Assembly: GCA_017476665.1 (NCBI GenBank)
Contig: JAFUZJ010000004.1
Span: 1 to 61,954, forward strand
Source of the DNA: Lachnospiraceae bacterium
Lineage (GTDB): Bacteria > Bacillota > Clostridia > Lachnospirales > Lachnospiraceae
DNA: 61,954 nucleotides
Direction: 5' to 3'
Both the position numbers and the translations under genes were made by a program. The notes beneath the pieces were generated by a model. That model was not told where the DNA came from. It did not search any database and worked only from the letters and a program-made list of their open reading frames with translations. The stretch's first letter is position 1, and each line of letters begins with the position of its first letter. Shown here in pieces: positions 9,723-18,594 of the stretch.

Positions 9723-9751
9723 TTGCAAACTGCGCACAAAAAGGCTAAAAT
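9723..9751 (+). promoter_or_regulatory. sigma-A promoter for adk
   Basis: TTGCAA (9723-9728), a 17-base spacer and TAAAAT (9746-9751), 41 bases before the adk start. It lets adk-map-infA be transcribed independently of the ribosomal genes and the inserted chaperone pair. Confidence 0.7.
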
Positions 9752-9792
9752 ACTTTTATGTATGCGCAAAAACATAGCGGAGGAAAAGCATT

Positions 9793-10434
9793 ATGAAGAT
9801 TATTATGTTAGGTGCACCCGGTGCCGGCAAAGGCACCCAGGCAAAGATGATCGCTGAGAAATACGGAATCCCCCATGTTTCCACAGGCGATATTTTCCGT
9901 GCGAATATCAAGAACGGCACGGAGCTTGGCAAGGAGGCAAAGAAGTATATGGATCAGGGACTTCTGGTTCCCGATGAGCTGACCGTGAAGATCCTGTTGG
10001 ATCGCGTGGCACAGCCGGATTGTAAAAACGGTTATGTGCTGGACGGTTTCCCCAGAACAATCCCTCAGGCAGAAGTGCTTGACAAGGCGCTCTCGGAGCT
10101 GGGCGATTCCATTGATTATGCAATCAACGTGGATGTGCCCGATGAGAATATCGTAAAGAGAATGTCAGGAAGACGCGCATGTGTAACCTGTGGCGCAACC
10201 TATCATATAGAGCATGTACCCCCCAAGAAGGAAGGCATCTGTGACAAGTGCGGCGCAGAGCTGATCCTGCGTGATGATGACAAGCCGGAGACAGTACTGA
10301 ACCGTCTGAAGGTTTATCATGACCAGACACAGCCGTTGATCGATTTCTACACGGCGAAGGGTGTGCTCAAGACGGTTGACGGCACGGTAGACATGAAGGA
10401 TGTATTTAACGCCATCGTTGACATTCTGGGATGA
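9793..10434 (+). CDS. adk: adenylate kinase
   Basis: The 213-residue enzyme interconverts ATP plus AMP with two ADP. The P-loop [20 protein letters not shown] is at the N-terminus, [11 protein letters not shown] lines the AMP site, and the LID carries two cysteine pairs (CVTCG and CDKCG) for a structural zinc, as usual in Bacillota. It follows secY in most relatives; here about 3.3 kb of chaperone genes intervene. An 8-bp hairpin (10430-10437 with 10441-10448) overlaps its stop and lacks a T-run. Confidence 0.97.
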   Translation: MKIIMLGAPGAGKGTQAKMIAEKYGIPHVSTGDIFRANIKNGTELGKEAKKYMDQGLLVPDELTVKILLDRVAQPDCKNGYVLDGFPRTIPQAEVLDKALSELGDSIDYAINVDVPDENIVKRMSGRRACVTCGATYHIEHVPPKKEGICDKCGAELILRDDDKPETVLNRLKVYHDQTQPLIDFYTAKGVLKTVDGTVDMKDVFNAIVDILG

Positions 10435-10480
10435 CGCGGAGCGTCATCATGAAAGTGTGATGGAAAGGAAGTAAGGCAAA

Positions 10481-11239
10481 ATGGCTATTACAGTCAAATC
10501 TCAGAGAGAGATCGAACTCATGCGCGAGTCCTGCAAATTGCTCGGCGATGTGTTCCACAACATGGAGAAGGCGATCAGACCCGGAATCTCTACCAAGGAT
10601 ATTGATATTTTGGGAGAGAAGCTGATCCGGGCACATGGCTGCGTTCCGAATTTTCTGCACTATAACGGATACCCCGCATCAATCTGCGTATCCGTAAATG
10701 ATGAGGTTGTACATGGAATTCCACACAAGGATCATATTCTGCAGGAGGGCGATATCGTCAGCCTTGACGCGGGATTGATCTATAAAGGGTATCACTCGGA
10801 TATGGCGAGAACATTTCCGGTGGGTCAGGTCACTGAGGAGGCGAAACTCCTGATCGAGCGGACCAGGCAGAGCTTTTTTGACGGAATTAAAATGGCAAAA
10901 GCAGGGAATCATTTGTTTGATATCTCCAATGCGATTGACGCGTCCATCAGGCCTTACGGTTATGGAATTGTACGTGATCTGGTGGGACACGGCATCGGCA
11001 CAAAGCTGCATGAGGATCCCCAGATTCCGAACTTCGCGCAGAAGCGGAGAGGTCCGAAGATCTTAGCAGGAATGACTTTTGCAATTGAGCCCATGATCAA
11101 TATCGGCAGAGCGGATGTGGAGTGGCTGGATGATGACTGGACGGTCGTGACGGAGGACGGATCTCTGTCCGCCCACTACGAAAATACGATCCTGATCACG
11201 GAAGGGGAGCCGGAAATCCTTACTTTGTATGAGAAGTAA
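10481..11239 (+). CDS. map: methionine aminopeptidase, type I
   Basis: The 252-residue metalloprotease removes initiator methionine. All the pita-bread-fold ligands can be seen: SLDAG and HSDMARTF (Asp pair), LVGHGIG (His), FAIEPMIN (Glu) and ENTILITE (Glu), with substrate-pocket His in NDEVVHGIP. It lies 46 bases after adk, the usual secY-adk-map order. GGAAAGGAAG lies about 10 bases before the start. Confidence 0.97.
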   Translation: MAITVKSQREIELMRESCKLLGDVFHNMEKAIRPGISTKDIDILGEKLIRAHGCVPNFLHYNGYPASICVSVNDEVVHGIPHKDHILQEGDIVSLDAGLIYKGYHSDMARTFPVGQVTEEAKLLIERTRQSFFDGIKMAKAGNHLFDISNAIDASIRPYGYGIVRDLVGHGIGTKLHEDPQIPNFAQKRRGPKILAGMTFAIEPMINIGRADVEWLDDDWTVVTEDGSLSAHYENTILITEGEPEILTLYEK

Positions 11240-11303
11240 AAGCCTGCCGCACAGAATGGGGGCGCGGCCGGCGCATGAAATCTGAAAGGGCAGGAAAGAT
11301 GGC

Positions 11304-11561
11304 ATGATAGGACAATTTGTGACATCAAAGGCAGGTCATGATAAGGGAACACTTTATGTGGTGGTCGCGGAAGCGGGGGATTATGTCATGCTGAGCGACG
11401 GACTGTTGAAGCCGTTAGCTGCTCCCAAGAAAAAACGCAGAAAACACATACAGCCGATCCGGCAGATGATCAGTCAGGAAACGCTGGATGCACTGCAAAA
11501 CGGGACAGCCAAAGATGAGCAGATCCGATATGCAATCAGACACTATCAACCCGGTATATAA
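11304..11561 (+). CDS. KOW-domain RNA-binding protein (L14e/L6e/L27e-like)
   Basis: This 85-residue protein begins [20 protein letters not shown], a KOW-type SH3-like RNA-binding fold similar to eukaryotic/archaeal L14e. A basic patch [10 protein letters not shown] lies in the middle. Small KOW proteins of this kind commonly sit between map and infA in Clostridia, and a ribosome-linked role is inferred from that position. It is not a standard bacterial ribosomal protein, and the exact function is not known to me. It is followed 17 bases later by infA. Confidence 0.8.
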   Translation: MIGQFVTSKAGHDKGTLYVVVAEAGDYVMLSDGLLKPLAAPKKKRRKHIQPIRQMISQETLDALQNGTAKDEQIRYAIRHYQPGI

Positions 11562-11578
11562 AAAGTTGGAGGAAATGT

Positions 11579-11797
11579 ATGTCAAAGAGTGATGTAATCG
11601 AAATTGAAGGAACCGTAGTGGAGAAGCTTCCCAATACCATGTTCCGTGTTGAACTGGAAAACGGGCACAGAGTGCTGGCAACGATCAGCGGTAAACTCCG
11701 TCAGAACTTTATCCGTATTCTGCCCGGAGATAAGGTGACATTAGAGTTGTCTCCCTATGATCTGACAAAGGGACGTATTATCTGGCGAGATAAATAG
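11579..11797 (+). CDS. infA: translation initiation factor IF-1
   Basis: The 72-residue protein is the whole IF-1 OB fold, with [40 protein letters not shown] and [18 protein letters not shown]. It binds the 30S A site and assists IF-2 and IF-3. TTGGAGG precedes the ATG. Length and sequence are canonical. Confidence 0.97.
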   Translation: MSKSDVIEIEGTVVEKLPNTMFRVELENGHRVLATISGKLRQNFIRILPGDKVTLELSPYDLTKGRIIWRDK

Positions 11798-11823
11798 AAC
11801 TTATGGGGCAAAAGGAATTTCTT

Positions 11824-13608
11824 ATGAAGCGCATTGCTGTAAAGTATTTATTTCCTGTTGCGCTTCTGTTTTATGCGCTTCGGAATGTGGCGAGGGGAGT
11901 CGATCTGTGGGACGGCGGTTATAATTATGCCAATTTTACCTACGGCGGGTTGAAATATATGGATGCTATGTGGTATTTTGCCACCTGGTTATCAAATGTG
12001 ACAGGCAGTCTTATCATAAGACTGCCTTTTGGACATACCATGATCGGAATGAATGTCTATACCGGATTGCTCCAGGGTGGGATCGCGGTGCTGGCGTATT
12101 GGTTTTGTCTGAAGCACCTGCATCTTCCGTTCTGGGCGGCTGCGGTGGGAGAATTCCTGGCGTTGAGCCTTTGCTGGGCGCCTTACGCGGTATTGTATAA
12201 CTATCTGACCTACGGAATCATGCTTCTGGGCGTTATCTTACTTTACCGGGGACTGACGACGGGCAGGGCAGGGTATCTGGTTCTGGCAGGGGTGGTCCTG
12301 GGACTGAATGTTGGAGTCCGGTTTCCCAATCTGGTGCAGGCTGGATTTATCCTGGCACTGTGGTATCATTCTCTTGTGCTTCGAAAAGAAAAGCCCGCCA
12401 AAACATTGAGCAGGACCGGCTGGTGTGTGCTGGGGTATATGGGAGCGCTAATATTTTTGGTGCTGCTCATCGCTGCCATATACGGACTGGATTCCTATTT
12501 TGGAGGAATCCGGGATCTCTTCGGAATCTCTGACACGGCGCCGGACTACTCTGCCGGTTTTCTCCTGTTCAGCATTGTTGAGACTTATATAGACAGTGTT
12601 TCCACATACTGGCTGAAGCGGTTTGCTTTGCTGCTTGCGGCGGAAACCGCGGTTTGGCTGGTATTTCCAAGGCATTTTTATCGGTGCAAACAGATACTTA
12701 CTGTGATCCTTACAACAGGTTTCTTTTGGTATATCGTGCAAAAAGGGTATTGTACACCGGATTATGCCTCCTACCATGCTGTTTTTTATCCGGCGATCTT
12801 CTGGATTCTGGCAGGGATACTGCTCTGCCTCGGACTGCTTTTCAAAAAGGAAGCGGCACCGGAGGAGAAACTGCAGGCAGTGATCATGCTCCTCATTATT
12901 TATATTACGCCGCTGGGCAGCAACAATGCGATGTATGCGTGTATCAATAATCTGTTCCTGACAGCGCCCTGGATACTGGATCAGTCCTGGAAGTTTATGC
13001 GGGAAAAAGTGCATCCTGCCTGCTTTCCGCTTCGGGTCATGGCGGTGGCATGCAGCGTTCTGCTGTGCGTTCAGGGAGCCGGCTTTGGCAGCCGCTTTGT
13101 ATGCGAGCGCGCGGCGGGGGCAAGGGATCTGGCTTATGAGATCACTGAGATTCCGGTATTGAAGGGAATGCACACAGGGCAGGAGAGCGGGCAGGAACTG
13201 GAAACATTATATCGGTATCTGCAGACGAACGGTTTGCTGGACAAAACCTGCATCCTCTATGGCGACATACCGGGGCTTTCCTATTATATGCAGCTGGCGC
13301 CGGCTATGAACATTTGGGGGGATCTGCTTTCCTACAGCCCGGACAGAATGCGGGCGGATCTGAAAGAGATCGAAGCGGGGACGGCTGCGGGAATGATTCC
13401 GGATGGGCAGATAGCGGCAGAGCAGCTGCCGGTCGTGATCGTACACACAAAATATGCCGAAGCCAAAGAGGATCCGACGGAAACACAGGATGATCTGAAT
13501 CCCACGGTGAAAGAAAAGCTTGACGAATTATATATTTTCATGCATAATAATGGCTACAGGCGTGCGGAAGATCTGGCATGCAGGACTTATGCAGTATATT
13601 TGCGGTAA
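11824..13608 (+). CDS. polytopic membrane protein, possible glycosyltransferase
   Basis: About ten hydrophobic segments span the first 430 residues of this 594-residue protein, followed by a C-terminal soluble part. An early RGVDLWDGGYNYANF carries an acidic residue in the first loop, as in GT-C-type dolichyl/undecaprenyl-phosphate-dependent glycosyltransferases, but I cannot fix the family. An ATG at 11803 lacks a good ribosome-binding site, while AAAGGAA precedes ATG 11824, so the latter was chosen. It sits between infA and rpmJ, which are adjacent in most relatives, so it is an insertion into the alpha-operon region. Confidence 0.6.
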   Translation: MKRIAVKYLFPVALLFYALRNVARGVDLWDGGYNYANFTYGGLKYMDAMWYFATWLSNVTGSLIIRLPFGHTMIGMNVYTGLLQGGIAVLAYWFCLKHLHLPFWAAAVGEFLALSLCWAPYAVLYNYLTYGIMLLGVILLYRGLTTGRAGYLVLAGVVLGLNVGVRFPNLVQAGFILALWYHSLVLRKEKPAKTLSRTGWCVLGYMGALIFLVLLIAAIYGLDSYFGGIRDLFGISDTAPDYSAGFLLFSIVETYIDSVSTYWLKRFALLLAAETAVWLVFPRHFYRCKQILTVILTTGFFWYIVQKGYCTPDYASYHAVFYPAIFWILAGILLCLGLLFKKEAAPEEKLQAVIMLLIIYITPLGSNNAMYACINNLFLTAPWILDQSWKFMREKVHPACFPLRVMAVACSVLLCVQGAGFGSRFVCERAAGARDLAYEITEIPVLKGMHTGQESGQELETLYRYLQTNGLLDKTCILYGDIPGLSYYMQLAPAMNIWGDLLSYSPDRMRADLKEIEAGTAAGMIPDGQIAAEQLPVVIVHTKYAEAKEDPTETQDDLNPTVKEKLDELYIFMHNNGYRRAEDLACRTYAVYLR

Positions 13609-13630
13609 AAATAATATGAAAATCACGAAA

Positions 13631-13666
13631 TAGCCTCTTGCAATTTGCAAGGGGCTATGTTATAAT
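13631..13666 (+). promoter_or_regulatory. rpmJ promoter with -35 inside a palindrome
   Basis: TTGCAA (13638-13643), a 17-base spacer and TATAAT (13661-13666) form a strong sigma-A promoter. The -35 lies in the left arm of a 27-base palindrome (13631-13643 with 13645-13657, 13 pairs including one G-T, one-base loop). The palindrome may be an operator or the stem of a terminator for the gene upstream; no T-run follows. Confidence 0.7.
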
Positions 13667-13699
13667 CGAAAATGGTCTTTTTTGAAAGGAGGGTTTAAC

Positions 13700-13813
13700 G
13701 TGAAGGTTAGATCATCAGTAAAACCGATCTGCGAGAAATGCAAGATCATCAAGAGAAAAGGACGCATCAGAGTAATCTGTGAGAATCCGAAACACAAACA
13801 GAGACAGGGATAA
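13700..13813 (+). CDS. rpmJ: 50S ribosomal protein L36
   Basis: This 37-residue gene starts at GTG behind GAAAGGAGG. It reads [20 protein letters not shown] and ends [11 protein letters not shown], the zinc-binding CxxC...C...H form of L36. L36 stabilises 23S rRNA near the peptidyl-transferase centre. The standard order infA-rpmJ-rpsM is kept except for the membrane-protein insertion upstream. Confidence 0.95.
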   Translation: MKVRSSVKPICEKCKIIKRKGRIRVICENPKHKQRQG

Positions 13814-14257
13814 TCACCGCTGAAGCAGATCTTCCCACCGTCATGCGGGGAGATGAGGTTCGGTATGTGAGTTCTTGTCCTGTTGTTATGAGCGGCTGAA
13901 CCAATCCTTCTATTCTATTTTAAGATAGGTAGGAGAGATTGATTTTCATATACAATGTGGGATAGAGCTTACGGGAGATTACTTGTTGATACCAAAACGA
14001 AAATAATTTCTAAATTTGCAAAATACGCAAATTAAGAAATTATATGTTTCGTTTTAGAAATGCGCAAGCGCATTTCTCTGCGAACAAAGTTTTGGAAAGA
14101 TCGGATGTGTGTCCGGTTGGGTGGAAGCCCCAATCAACTTAGTAACAAAACACGCGCACAAAAAACAGACCAATCCGTGCGCAAGCGTTTTTCGGGAGAC
14201 GGAGAACGCAAATGTTCCCAAGAAATCGGGAACACATAAGAAATGGAGGAAACGTAA
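13814..14257 (+). promoter_or_regulatory. hairpin-rich untranslated region before rpsM
   Basis: These 444 bases hold no convincing gene. They contain: a long AT-rich stem (13994-14019 with 14027-14055); directly after it a perfect 10-bp stem (14056-14065 with 14068-14077); a GCGCAC/GTGCGC pair (14154-14159 with 14177-14182); and TGTTCCC/GGGAACA (14213-14219 with 14228-14234), which ends 10 bases before the rpsM ribosome-binding site. The alpha operon of E. coli is controlled by S4 at a structured leader before rpsM; whether this does the same is inference. Confidence 0.45.
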
Positions 14258-14629
14258 ATGGCTCGTATCGCAGGTGTTGACTTACCCAGAGAAAAACGAA
14301 TTGAGATCGGCTTGACTTATGTCTATGGCATCGGAAGACCTACTGCCAACAAGCTTTTGGCTGAGGCAGGTGTGAATCCTGATACCAGAGTCAGAGACAT
14401 TACCGATGATGAGGTGAAGAAGATCACAGAAGCAATCGACAAGCTGAACATCATGGTGGAAGGTGACTTGAGAAGAGAAGTTGCCCTGAACATCAAGAGA
14501 CTTCAGGAGATCGGGTGCTATCGTGGTATCCGTCATCGTAAGGGTCTGCCCGTTCGTGGACAGAACACCAAGAACAATGCTAGAACCCGTAAGGGTCCGA
14601 AGCGCACCGTTGCTAACAAGAAGAAGTAA
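14258..14629 (+). CDS. rpsM: 30S ribosomal protein S13
   Basis: The 123-residue protein begins [20 protein letters not shown], has the helix-two-turn-helix core [15 protein letters not shown], and ends with the basic tail [19 protein letters not shown], all typical of S13. S13 lies in the 30S head and contacts the P-site tRNA and 50S bridges. ATGGAGG precedes the ATG; a hairpin lies just upstream of it. Confidence 0.97.
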   Translation: MARIAGVDLPREKRIEIGLTYVYGIGRPTANKLLAEAGVNPDTRVRDITDDEVKKITEAIDKLNIMVEGDLRREVALNIKRLQEIGCYRGIRHRKGLPVRGQNTKNNARTRKGPKRTVANKKK

Positions 14630-14675
14630 TGCACGGCGTAACCGTAAACAAGAAAGGAAAGTAGGTTAGTTTAAA

Positions 14676-15077
14676 ATGGCAAAGAAAGTTGCAACAGCTA
14701 AAAAAGTTACAAAAAAACGTGTCAAGAAAAACGTTGAACGCGGACAGGCACATATCCAGTCTTCTTTTAACAATACCATTGTTACATTGACAGACGCTGA
14801 GGGTAATGCTCTCAGCTGGGCAAGTGCCGGTGGTCTGGGCTTTAGAGGTTCAAGGAAATCTACTCCCTATGCCGCACAGATGGCTGCTGAGACAGCTGCA
14901 AAGGCTGCACAGGTTCATGGTCTGAAGACTGTTGACGTATTCGTTAAGGGTCCCGGTTCAGGTCGTGAGGCTGCGATCAGAGCACTCTCTGCTTGTGGTT
15001 TGGAGGTAGTTAGTATTTGTGATGTAACTCCGGTTCCTCACAACGGATGCAGACCTCCTAAGCGTCGTCGCGTATAG
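14676..15077 (+). CDS. rpsK: 30S ribosomal protein S11
   Basis: The 133-residue product has an Ala/Lys-rich start and the S11 core [38 protein letters not shown] and the C-terminal [18 protein letters not shown]11 lines the mRNA exit channel near the anti-Shine-Dalgarno site. It follows rpsM by 46 bases. A hairpin-rich gap of 188 bases separates it from rpsD. Confidence 0.97.
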   Translation: MAKKVATAKKVTKKRVKKNVERGQAHIQSSFNNTIVTLTDAEGNALSWASAGGLGFRGSRKSTPYAAQMAAETAAKAAQVHGLKTVDVFVKGPGSGREAAIRALSACGLEVVSICDVTPVPHNGCRPPKRRRV

Positions 15078-15089
15078 TCGAGGAGGTGT

Positions 15090-15195
15090 GAAAACAATCG
15101 GCTGCGAAGCAGACATTTGTTTTCGCCCGACGAAGTCACGAGAAAATCCAGGAGCGCGAAAGCGCGGATGTTGCGAAGCAGCATGATTTTCGAGT
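15090..15195 (+). repeat. two nested hairpin elements between rpsK and rpsD
   Basis: Element one has outer arms GAAAACAA/TTGTTTTC (15090-15097 with 15117-15124) around CTGC-GAA-GCAG (15102-15112). Element two has arms GAAAATC/GATTTTC (15142-15148 with 15185-15191), flanked on both sides by CGAG, around a perfect GCGC-GAAA-GCGC stem-loop (15154-15165) and TGC-GAA-GCA. The CGAG-flanked design recurs at 23246-23270. There is no protein-coding signal here. Confidence 0.5.
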
Positions 15196-15265
15196 TATGA
15201 TAGGTTGGAAGAAGGCGCAGGCCGCAGGCTTGCGTTGTAAACAGACAAGAAAGGAAAATATTAAA

Positions 15266-15859
15266 ATGGCAATCAATCGTACACCCGTATTAAAGAGATG
15301 CAGATCTTTGGGTCTTGAGCCCGTATACCTGGGCTATGACAAGAAGTCCAACAGAACCAATGCCAGAGCCGGCAAGAAGGTAAGTGAGTATGGACTTCAG
15401 CTTCGTGAGAAGCAGAAAGCAAAATTCATTTACGGCGTTCTGGAGAAGCCTTTCAGAAACTACTATGAGAAGGCCGACAGAATGAAGGGAATGACCGGTG
15501 AAAACCTGATGGTTATGCTGGAGTCCAGACTGGACAGCGTAGTGTTCAGAATGGGATTTGCAAGAACCAGAAGAGAAGCAAGACAGATCGTTGGTCATAA
15601 GCATGTGCTGGTAAACGGTAAGCAGGTAAATATTCCTTCTTATCTGATCAAAGCAGGTGATGTGATCGAGATCAGAGAGAAATCCAAATCTCTGCAGAGA
15701 TATAAGGATATTATCGAAGTTACCGGCGGCAGACTGGTACCTGAGTGGATGGATGTAGATATTGAGAACTTCAAGGGAACCATCAAGAATCTTCCTACCA
15801 GAGAGATGATTGATGTTCCGGTTGACGAGATGCTGATCGTCGAGTTGTACTCCAAGTAA
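15266..15859 (+). CDS. rpsD: 30S ribosomal protein S4
   Basis: The 197-residue protein starts [19 protein letters not shown] and carries the S4 RNA-binding domain ([20 protein letters not shown], then [20 protein letters not shown]). S4 nucleates 30S assembly and is a known autogenous regulator in several bacteria. The frame is open upstream to 15197, but AGAAAGGAAAA before ATG 15266 and family length fix the start. It is located in the alpha operon just before rpoA. Confidence 0.95.
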   Translation: MAINRTPVLKRCRSLGLEPVYLGYDKKSNRTNARAGKKVSEYGLQLREKQKAKFIYGVLEKPFRNYYEKADRMKGMTGENLMVMLESRLDSVVFRMGFARTRREARQIVGHKHVLVNGKQVNIPSYLIKAGDVIEIREKSKSLQRYKDIIEVTGGRLVPEWMDVDIENFKGTIKNLPTREMIDVPVDEMLIVELYSK

Positions 15860-15909
15860 TCAGTTATAAAGGATCCGCAAAATCCACATAAAAAAGGAGG
15901 GTATACGCA

Positions 15910-16869
15910 GTGTTTGATTTTGAGAGACCTAATATTGAGGTTGTTGAGATTTCAGAAGACAAAAAGTACGGCAAATTCGTGGTAGAGCCTCTTGAGAGAG
16001 GTTATGGAATTACGCTTGGTAATTCCCTCAGAAGAATTATGCTGTCCTCTTTGCCCGGAGCTGCTGTCAGTCAGGTAAAGATTGAGGGTGTGTTGCATGA
16101 GTTCAGTTCGATTCCCGGCGTGAAGGAAGATGTGACAGAGATCATCATGAACATCAAGAGTCTTGCGATCAAGAATAACAGCGAGACCAATGAAGCCAAG
16201 ACCGCATACATTGAGTATAACGGAGAAGGCGTTGTACATGCTTCCGACATTCAGTGCGATCAGGATATTGAGATCCTGAATCCCGATCTGGTGATCGCTA
16301 CTTTGAGCGGCAAGGACACCAAACTCTATATGGAGATGACCATCACAAAGGGTCGTGGTTATGTAAGTGCTGATAAGAATAAGCATGACGACCTGCCGAT
16401 CGGTGTGATCGCAGTTGACTCCATCTATACACCTGTAGAAAGAGTAAACGTTACCGTAGAAAATACCCGTGTAGGTCAGATCACTGACTACGACAAGCTG
16501 ACCTTGGATGTATTCACTAACGGAACTTTGGTTCCTGATGAGGCTGTCAGCCTTGCTGCAAAGGTACTCAGCGAGCATCTGAGCCTCTTCATCGATCTTT
16601 CCGAGAACGCTAAGACTGCAGAAGTCATGGTGGAGAAGGAAGATGACGAGAAGGAGAAGGTGCTTGAGATGAGCATTGACGAACTGGAGCTTTCCGTTCG
16701 TTCTTACAATTGCTTGAAGCGTGCCGGTATCAACACAGTTGAGGAGCTGACCAACAAGACTTCCGAAGATATGATGAAAGTTCGTAATCTGGGACGCAAG
16801 TCTTTGGAGGAAGTCCTTGCAAAGCTGAAGGAACTGGGCTTACAGCTCAATCCCAGCGATGATAACTAA
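15910..16869 (+). CDS. rpoA: RNA polymerase alpha subunit
   Basis: The 319-residue protein has the alpha N-terminal assembly domain ([40 protein letters not shown]) and the C-terminal DNA- and activator-binding domain ([40 protein letters not shown]). It dimerises to start polymerase assembly. It begins at GTG with AAAAGGAGGG about 8 bases upstream. Length is normal for Bacillota. Confidence 0.97.
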   Translation: MFDFERPNIEVVEISEDKKYGKFVVEPLERGYGITLGNSLRRIMLSSLPGAAVSQVKIEGVLHEFSSIPGVKEDVTEIIMNIKSLAIKNNSETNEAKTAYIEYNGEGVVHASDIQCDQDIEILNPDLVIATLSGKDTKLYMEMTITKGRGYVSADKNKHDDLPIGVIAVDSIYTPVERVNVTVENTRVGQITDYDKLTLDVFTNGTLVPDEAVSLAAKVLSEHLSLFIDLSENAKTAEVMVEKEDDEKEKVLEMSIDELELSVRSYNCLKRAGINTVEELTNKTSEDMMKVRNLGRKSLEEVLAKLKELGLQLNPSDDN

Positions 16870-16995
16870 ACAAACCAAATGACAGATACTCCCGGCGTGG
16901 TAAAACCGATGGGTACACGCAGGGTTATCTCCATCCGGTAAATAAGTCCAAAGAGCGTGGCCGGATGCACCATGAATGGAGAAAGGAAAAGAATC

Positions 16996-17532
16996 ATGGC
17001 AAAGTATAGAAAATTGGGAAGAACCTCTTCTCAGAGAAAAGCATTACTGAAGAACCAGGTAACTGCACTGATCAACAACGGCAGAATCATTACGACTGAG
17101 GCAAGAGCTAAGGAAGTAAGAAAGATCGCGGAAGGTCTGATCGCCCTTGCTGTAAAGGAAAAGGACAACTACGAGACCGTTACCGTAAGCGCTAAGGTTC
17201 CGGTAAAGGACAAGGACGGCAAGAGAGTAAAAGAGGTTGTTGACGGCAAGAAGGTTACCAAGTATGACACCGTTGAGAAGCAGATCAAGAAGGATCTTCC
17301 TTCCAGACTGCATGCAAGACGTCAGATGCTGAAGGTTCTGAACACTGTAACTGTAGTTCCTGCAGAGGCAGCTGGTAAGAAGCGCGGCACCAAGAAGCTT
17401 GATCTGGTTGCAAAGCTCTTTGACGAGTACGCACCGAAGTATGCAGACCGCAAGGGTGGTTACACCAGAATCGTAAAGATTGGTCCCCGTAAGGGTGATG
17501 CAGCGATGGAAGTTGTTCTTGAGCTGGTTTAA
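16996..17532 (+). CDS. rplQ: 50S ribosomal protein L17 with internal insertion
   Basis: The start is MAKYRKLGRTSSQRKALLKN, and the end RKGGYTRIVKIGPRKGDAAM is the L17 signature. At 178 residues it is about 50 longer than E. coli L17; the extra segment lies mid-protein (about residues 60-125) and is rich in Lys/Val (DKDGKRVKEVVDGKKVTKYD). The ATG at 16996 follows GGAAAAGAATC and GAAAGGA. L17 lines the exit-tunnel side of the 50S subunit. A strong terminator follows, closing the alpha operon. Confidence 0.95.
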   Translation: MAKYRKLGRTSSQRKALLKNQVTALINNGRIITTEARAKEVRKIAEGLIALAVKEKDNYETVTVSAKVPVKDKDGKRVKEVVDGKKVTKYDTVEKQIKKDLPSRLHARRQMLKVLNTVTVVPAEAAGKKRGTKKLDLVAKLFDEYAPKYADRKGGYTRIVKIGPRKGDAAMEVVLELV

Positions 17533-17558
17533 TTAATCTTCAAAGTACAAAAGATAAG

Positions 17559-17599
17559 AACTCCGGACAGATGGGATACGCTGTCCGGAGTTTTGTTTT
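17559..17599 (+). terminator. terminator after rplQ, shared with the convergent peptidase gene
   Basis: A perfect 12-bp stem (17559-17570 with 17581-17592, arms AACTCCGGACAG/CTGTCCGGAGTT) with a 10-base loop and TTTGTTTT behind it. It lies between the convergent stops of rplQ and the M15 peptidase gene and could serve both. Confidence 0.85.
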
Positions 17600-17613
17600 C
17601 CCGTGAAATCATA

Positions 17614-18549
17614 TTAATTTGTCTTCTGAAAATGCTGATAATCTTTCACGGAGTTCCAATTCCCGCCCCAAGTAAATCCGTGTTTTACAAACAATTTATA
17701 GCACAGATCGTTTTCATCGATCTTGTAAGGAAAATCAACACTCCTGTCGGCGTAGAGAGCAGCGGATTCGGGGGAAACATGCATCCCGCCCTGTTTATCG
17801 TAGGTGATATAGGGGTTGTAATACGGGTTGATGTCGATGGCCAATCCCAGCGCGTGTTTGGACAAACTGGTGGAGCCTTCTACAACCCGATAGTTAAAGC
17901 AGGAAGTATTGTTGTCCTCCATGGAAGCGGTATCGTCCCCGCCATATTCATCGATCAGGAGTACTTTTTCAATCTGATATTCATTGCGGTACAGTTCATA
18001 AAAAATATCCACCAGATCGGCGGCAATCGCCTGATTGCAGATCAGTTCTCCTTCCGCGACTTCCCCTTCAAAATCATAGTGTAAAATATGCAGATATCTC
18101 AATTCGTCCGGGGTGATTTCTGGGGCGGTGTTCGCTTCCACAGCAGGGTAAGACACCCCTGTAATATAGCGCTGCAGTGCGGCGGAAAGAGGCTCGATAT
18201 AAAAGTCCGGGGCAAGCTCCCCGGAGGCGTTCTGGTAGGTGAGCCGTTCGGCTATCATGGCCTGTCCGTCGCTGCCGCCGTTTAACAGGGCGCCGGTCAG
18301 AACGGAAACTGCAGCGGAAGCGGCCTGGGAGTCGGAGGACTCTGTGGCATCCTCTGTTTTTGCAGATCCTGACGGCACGGAATCTGCCTCTATGCTTGCA
18401 ATCCGATAGTCCTGTCCCTGCTGCCTGGCGTATTCATCCAGTGTCACAATGCTTTTCCGGCGAAAATAGGAAGCCACACCTACAATCCCGATGATGGCCA
18501 TAAGGATCAGCACCATTTTGATGATCTGATTTTTATCTATTTGATTCAT
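17614..18549 (-). CDS. M15-family D-Ala-D-Ala carboxypeptidase, membrane-anchored (VanY-like)
   Basis: The 311-residue protein has a short cytoplasmic N-terminus, one membrane helix (IIKMVLILMAIIGIVGVASY), a Ser/Ala-rich linker and a C-terminal peptidase domain. Zinc ligands are visible as SKHALGLAIDINP (His, Asp) and DYQHF (His), close to the M15C/VanY pattern. It probably trims D-Ala from peptidoglycan peptides outside the cell. The frame opens at a TTG (18561), but GAGG precedes ATG 18549, which was chosen. It is monocistronic and divergent from the ECF genes. Confidence 0.85.
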   Translation of the reverse strand: MNQIDKNQIIKMVLILMAIIGIVGVASYFRRKSIVTLDEYARQQGQDYRIASIEADSVPSGSAKTEDATESSDSQAASAAVSVLTGALLNGGSDGQAMIAERLTYQNASGELAPDFYIEPLSAALQRYITGVSYPAVEANTAPEITPDELRYLHILHYDFEGEVAEGELICNQAIAADLVDIFYELYRNEYQIEKVLLIDEYGGDDTASMEDNNTSCFNYRVVEGSTSLSKHALGLAIDINPYYNPYITYDKQGGMHVSPESAALYADRSVDFPYKIDENDLCYKLFVKHGFTWGGNWNSVKDYQHFQKTN

Positions 18550-18594
18550 AGGAAACCTCAATAATTGAAATTATGTTCCAAAACTACACTACAG

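Noticed and set aside
12448-13173. 241-codon minus-strand frame opposite the polytopic protein gene
   Set aside because: The plus-strand frame encodes clear membrane helices with a ribosome-binding site; the minus product has none of these.
14109-14315. Open frame of 68 codons overlapping the rpsM start
   Set aside because: It runs through the hairpin-rich leader into rpsM in another frame, has no ribosome-binding site and no recognisable product.
17593-18084. 163-codon plus-strand frame opposite the M15 peptidase
   Set aside because: The minus-strand frame has the zinc-peptidase motifs, promoter and ribosome-binding site.
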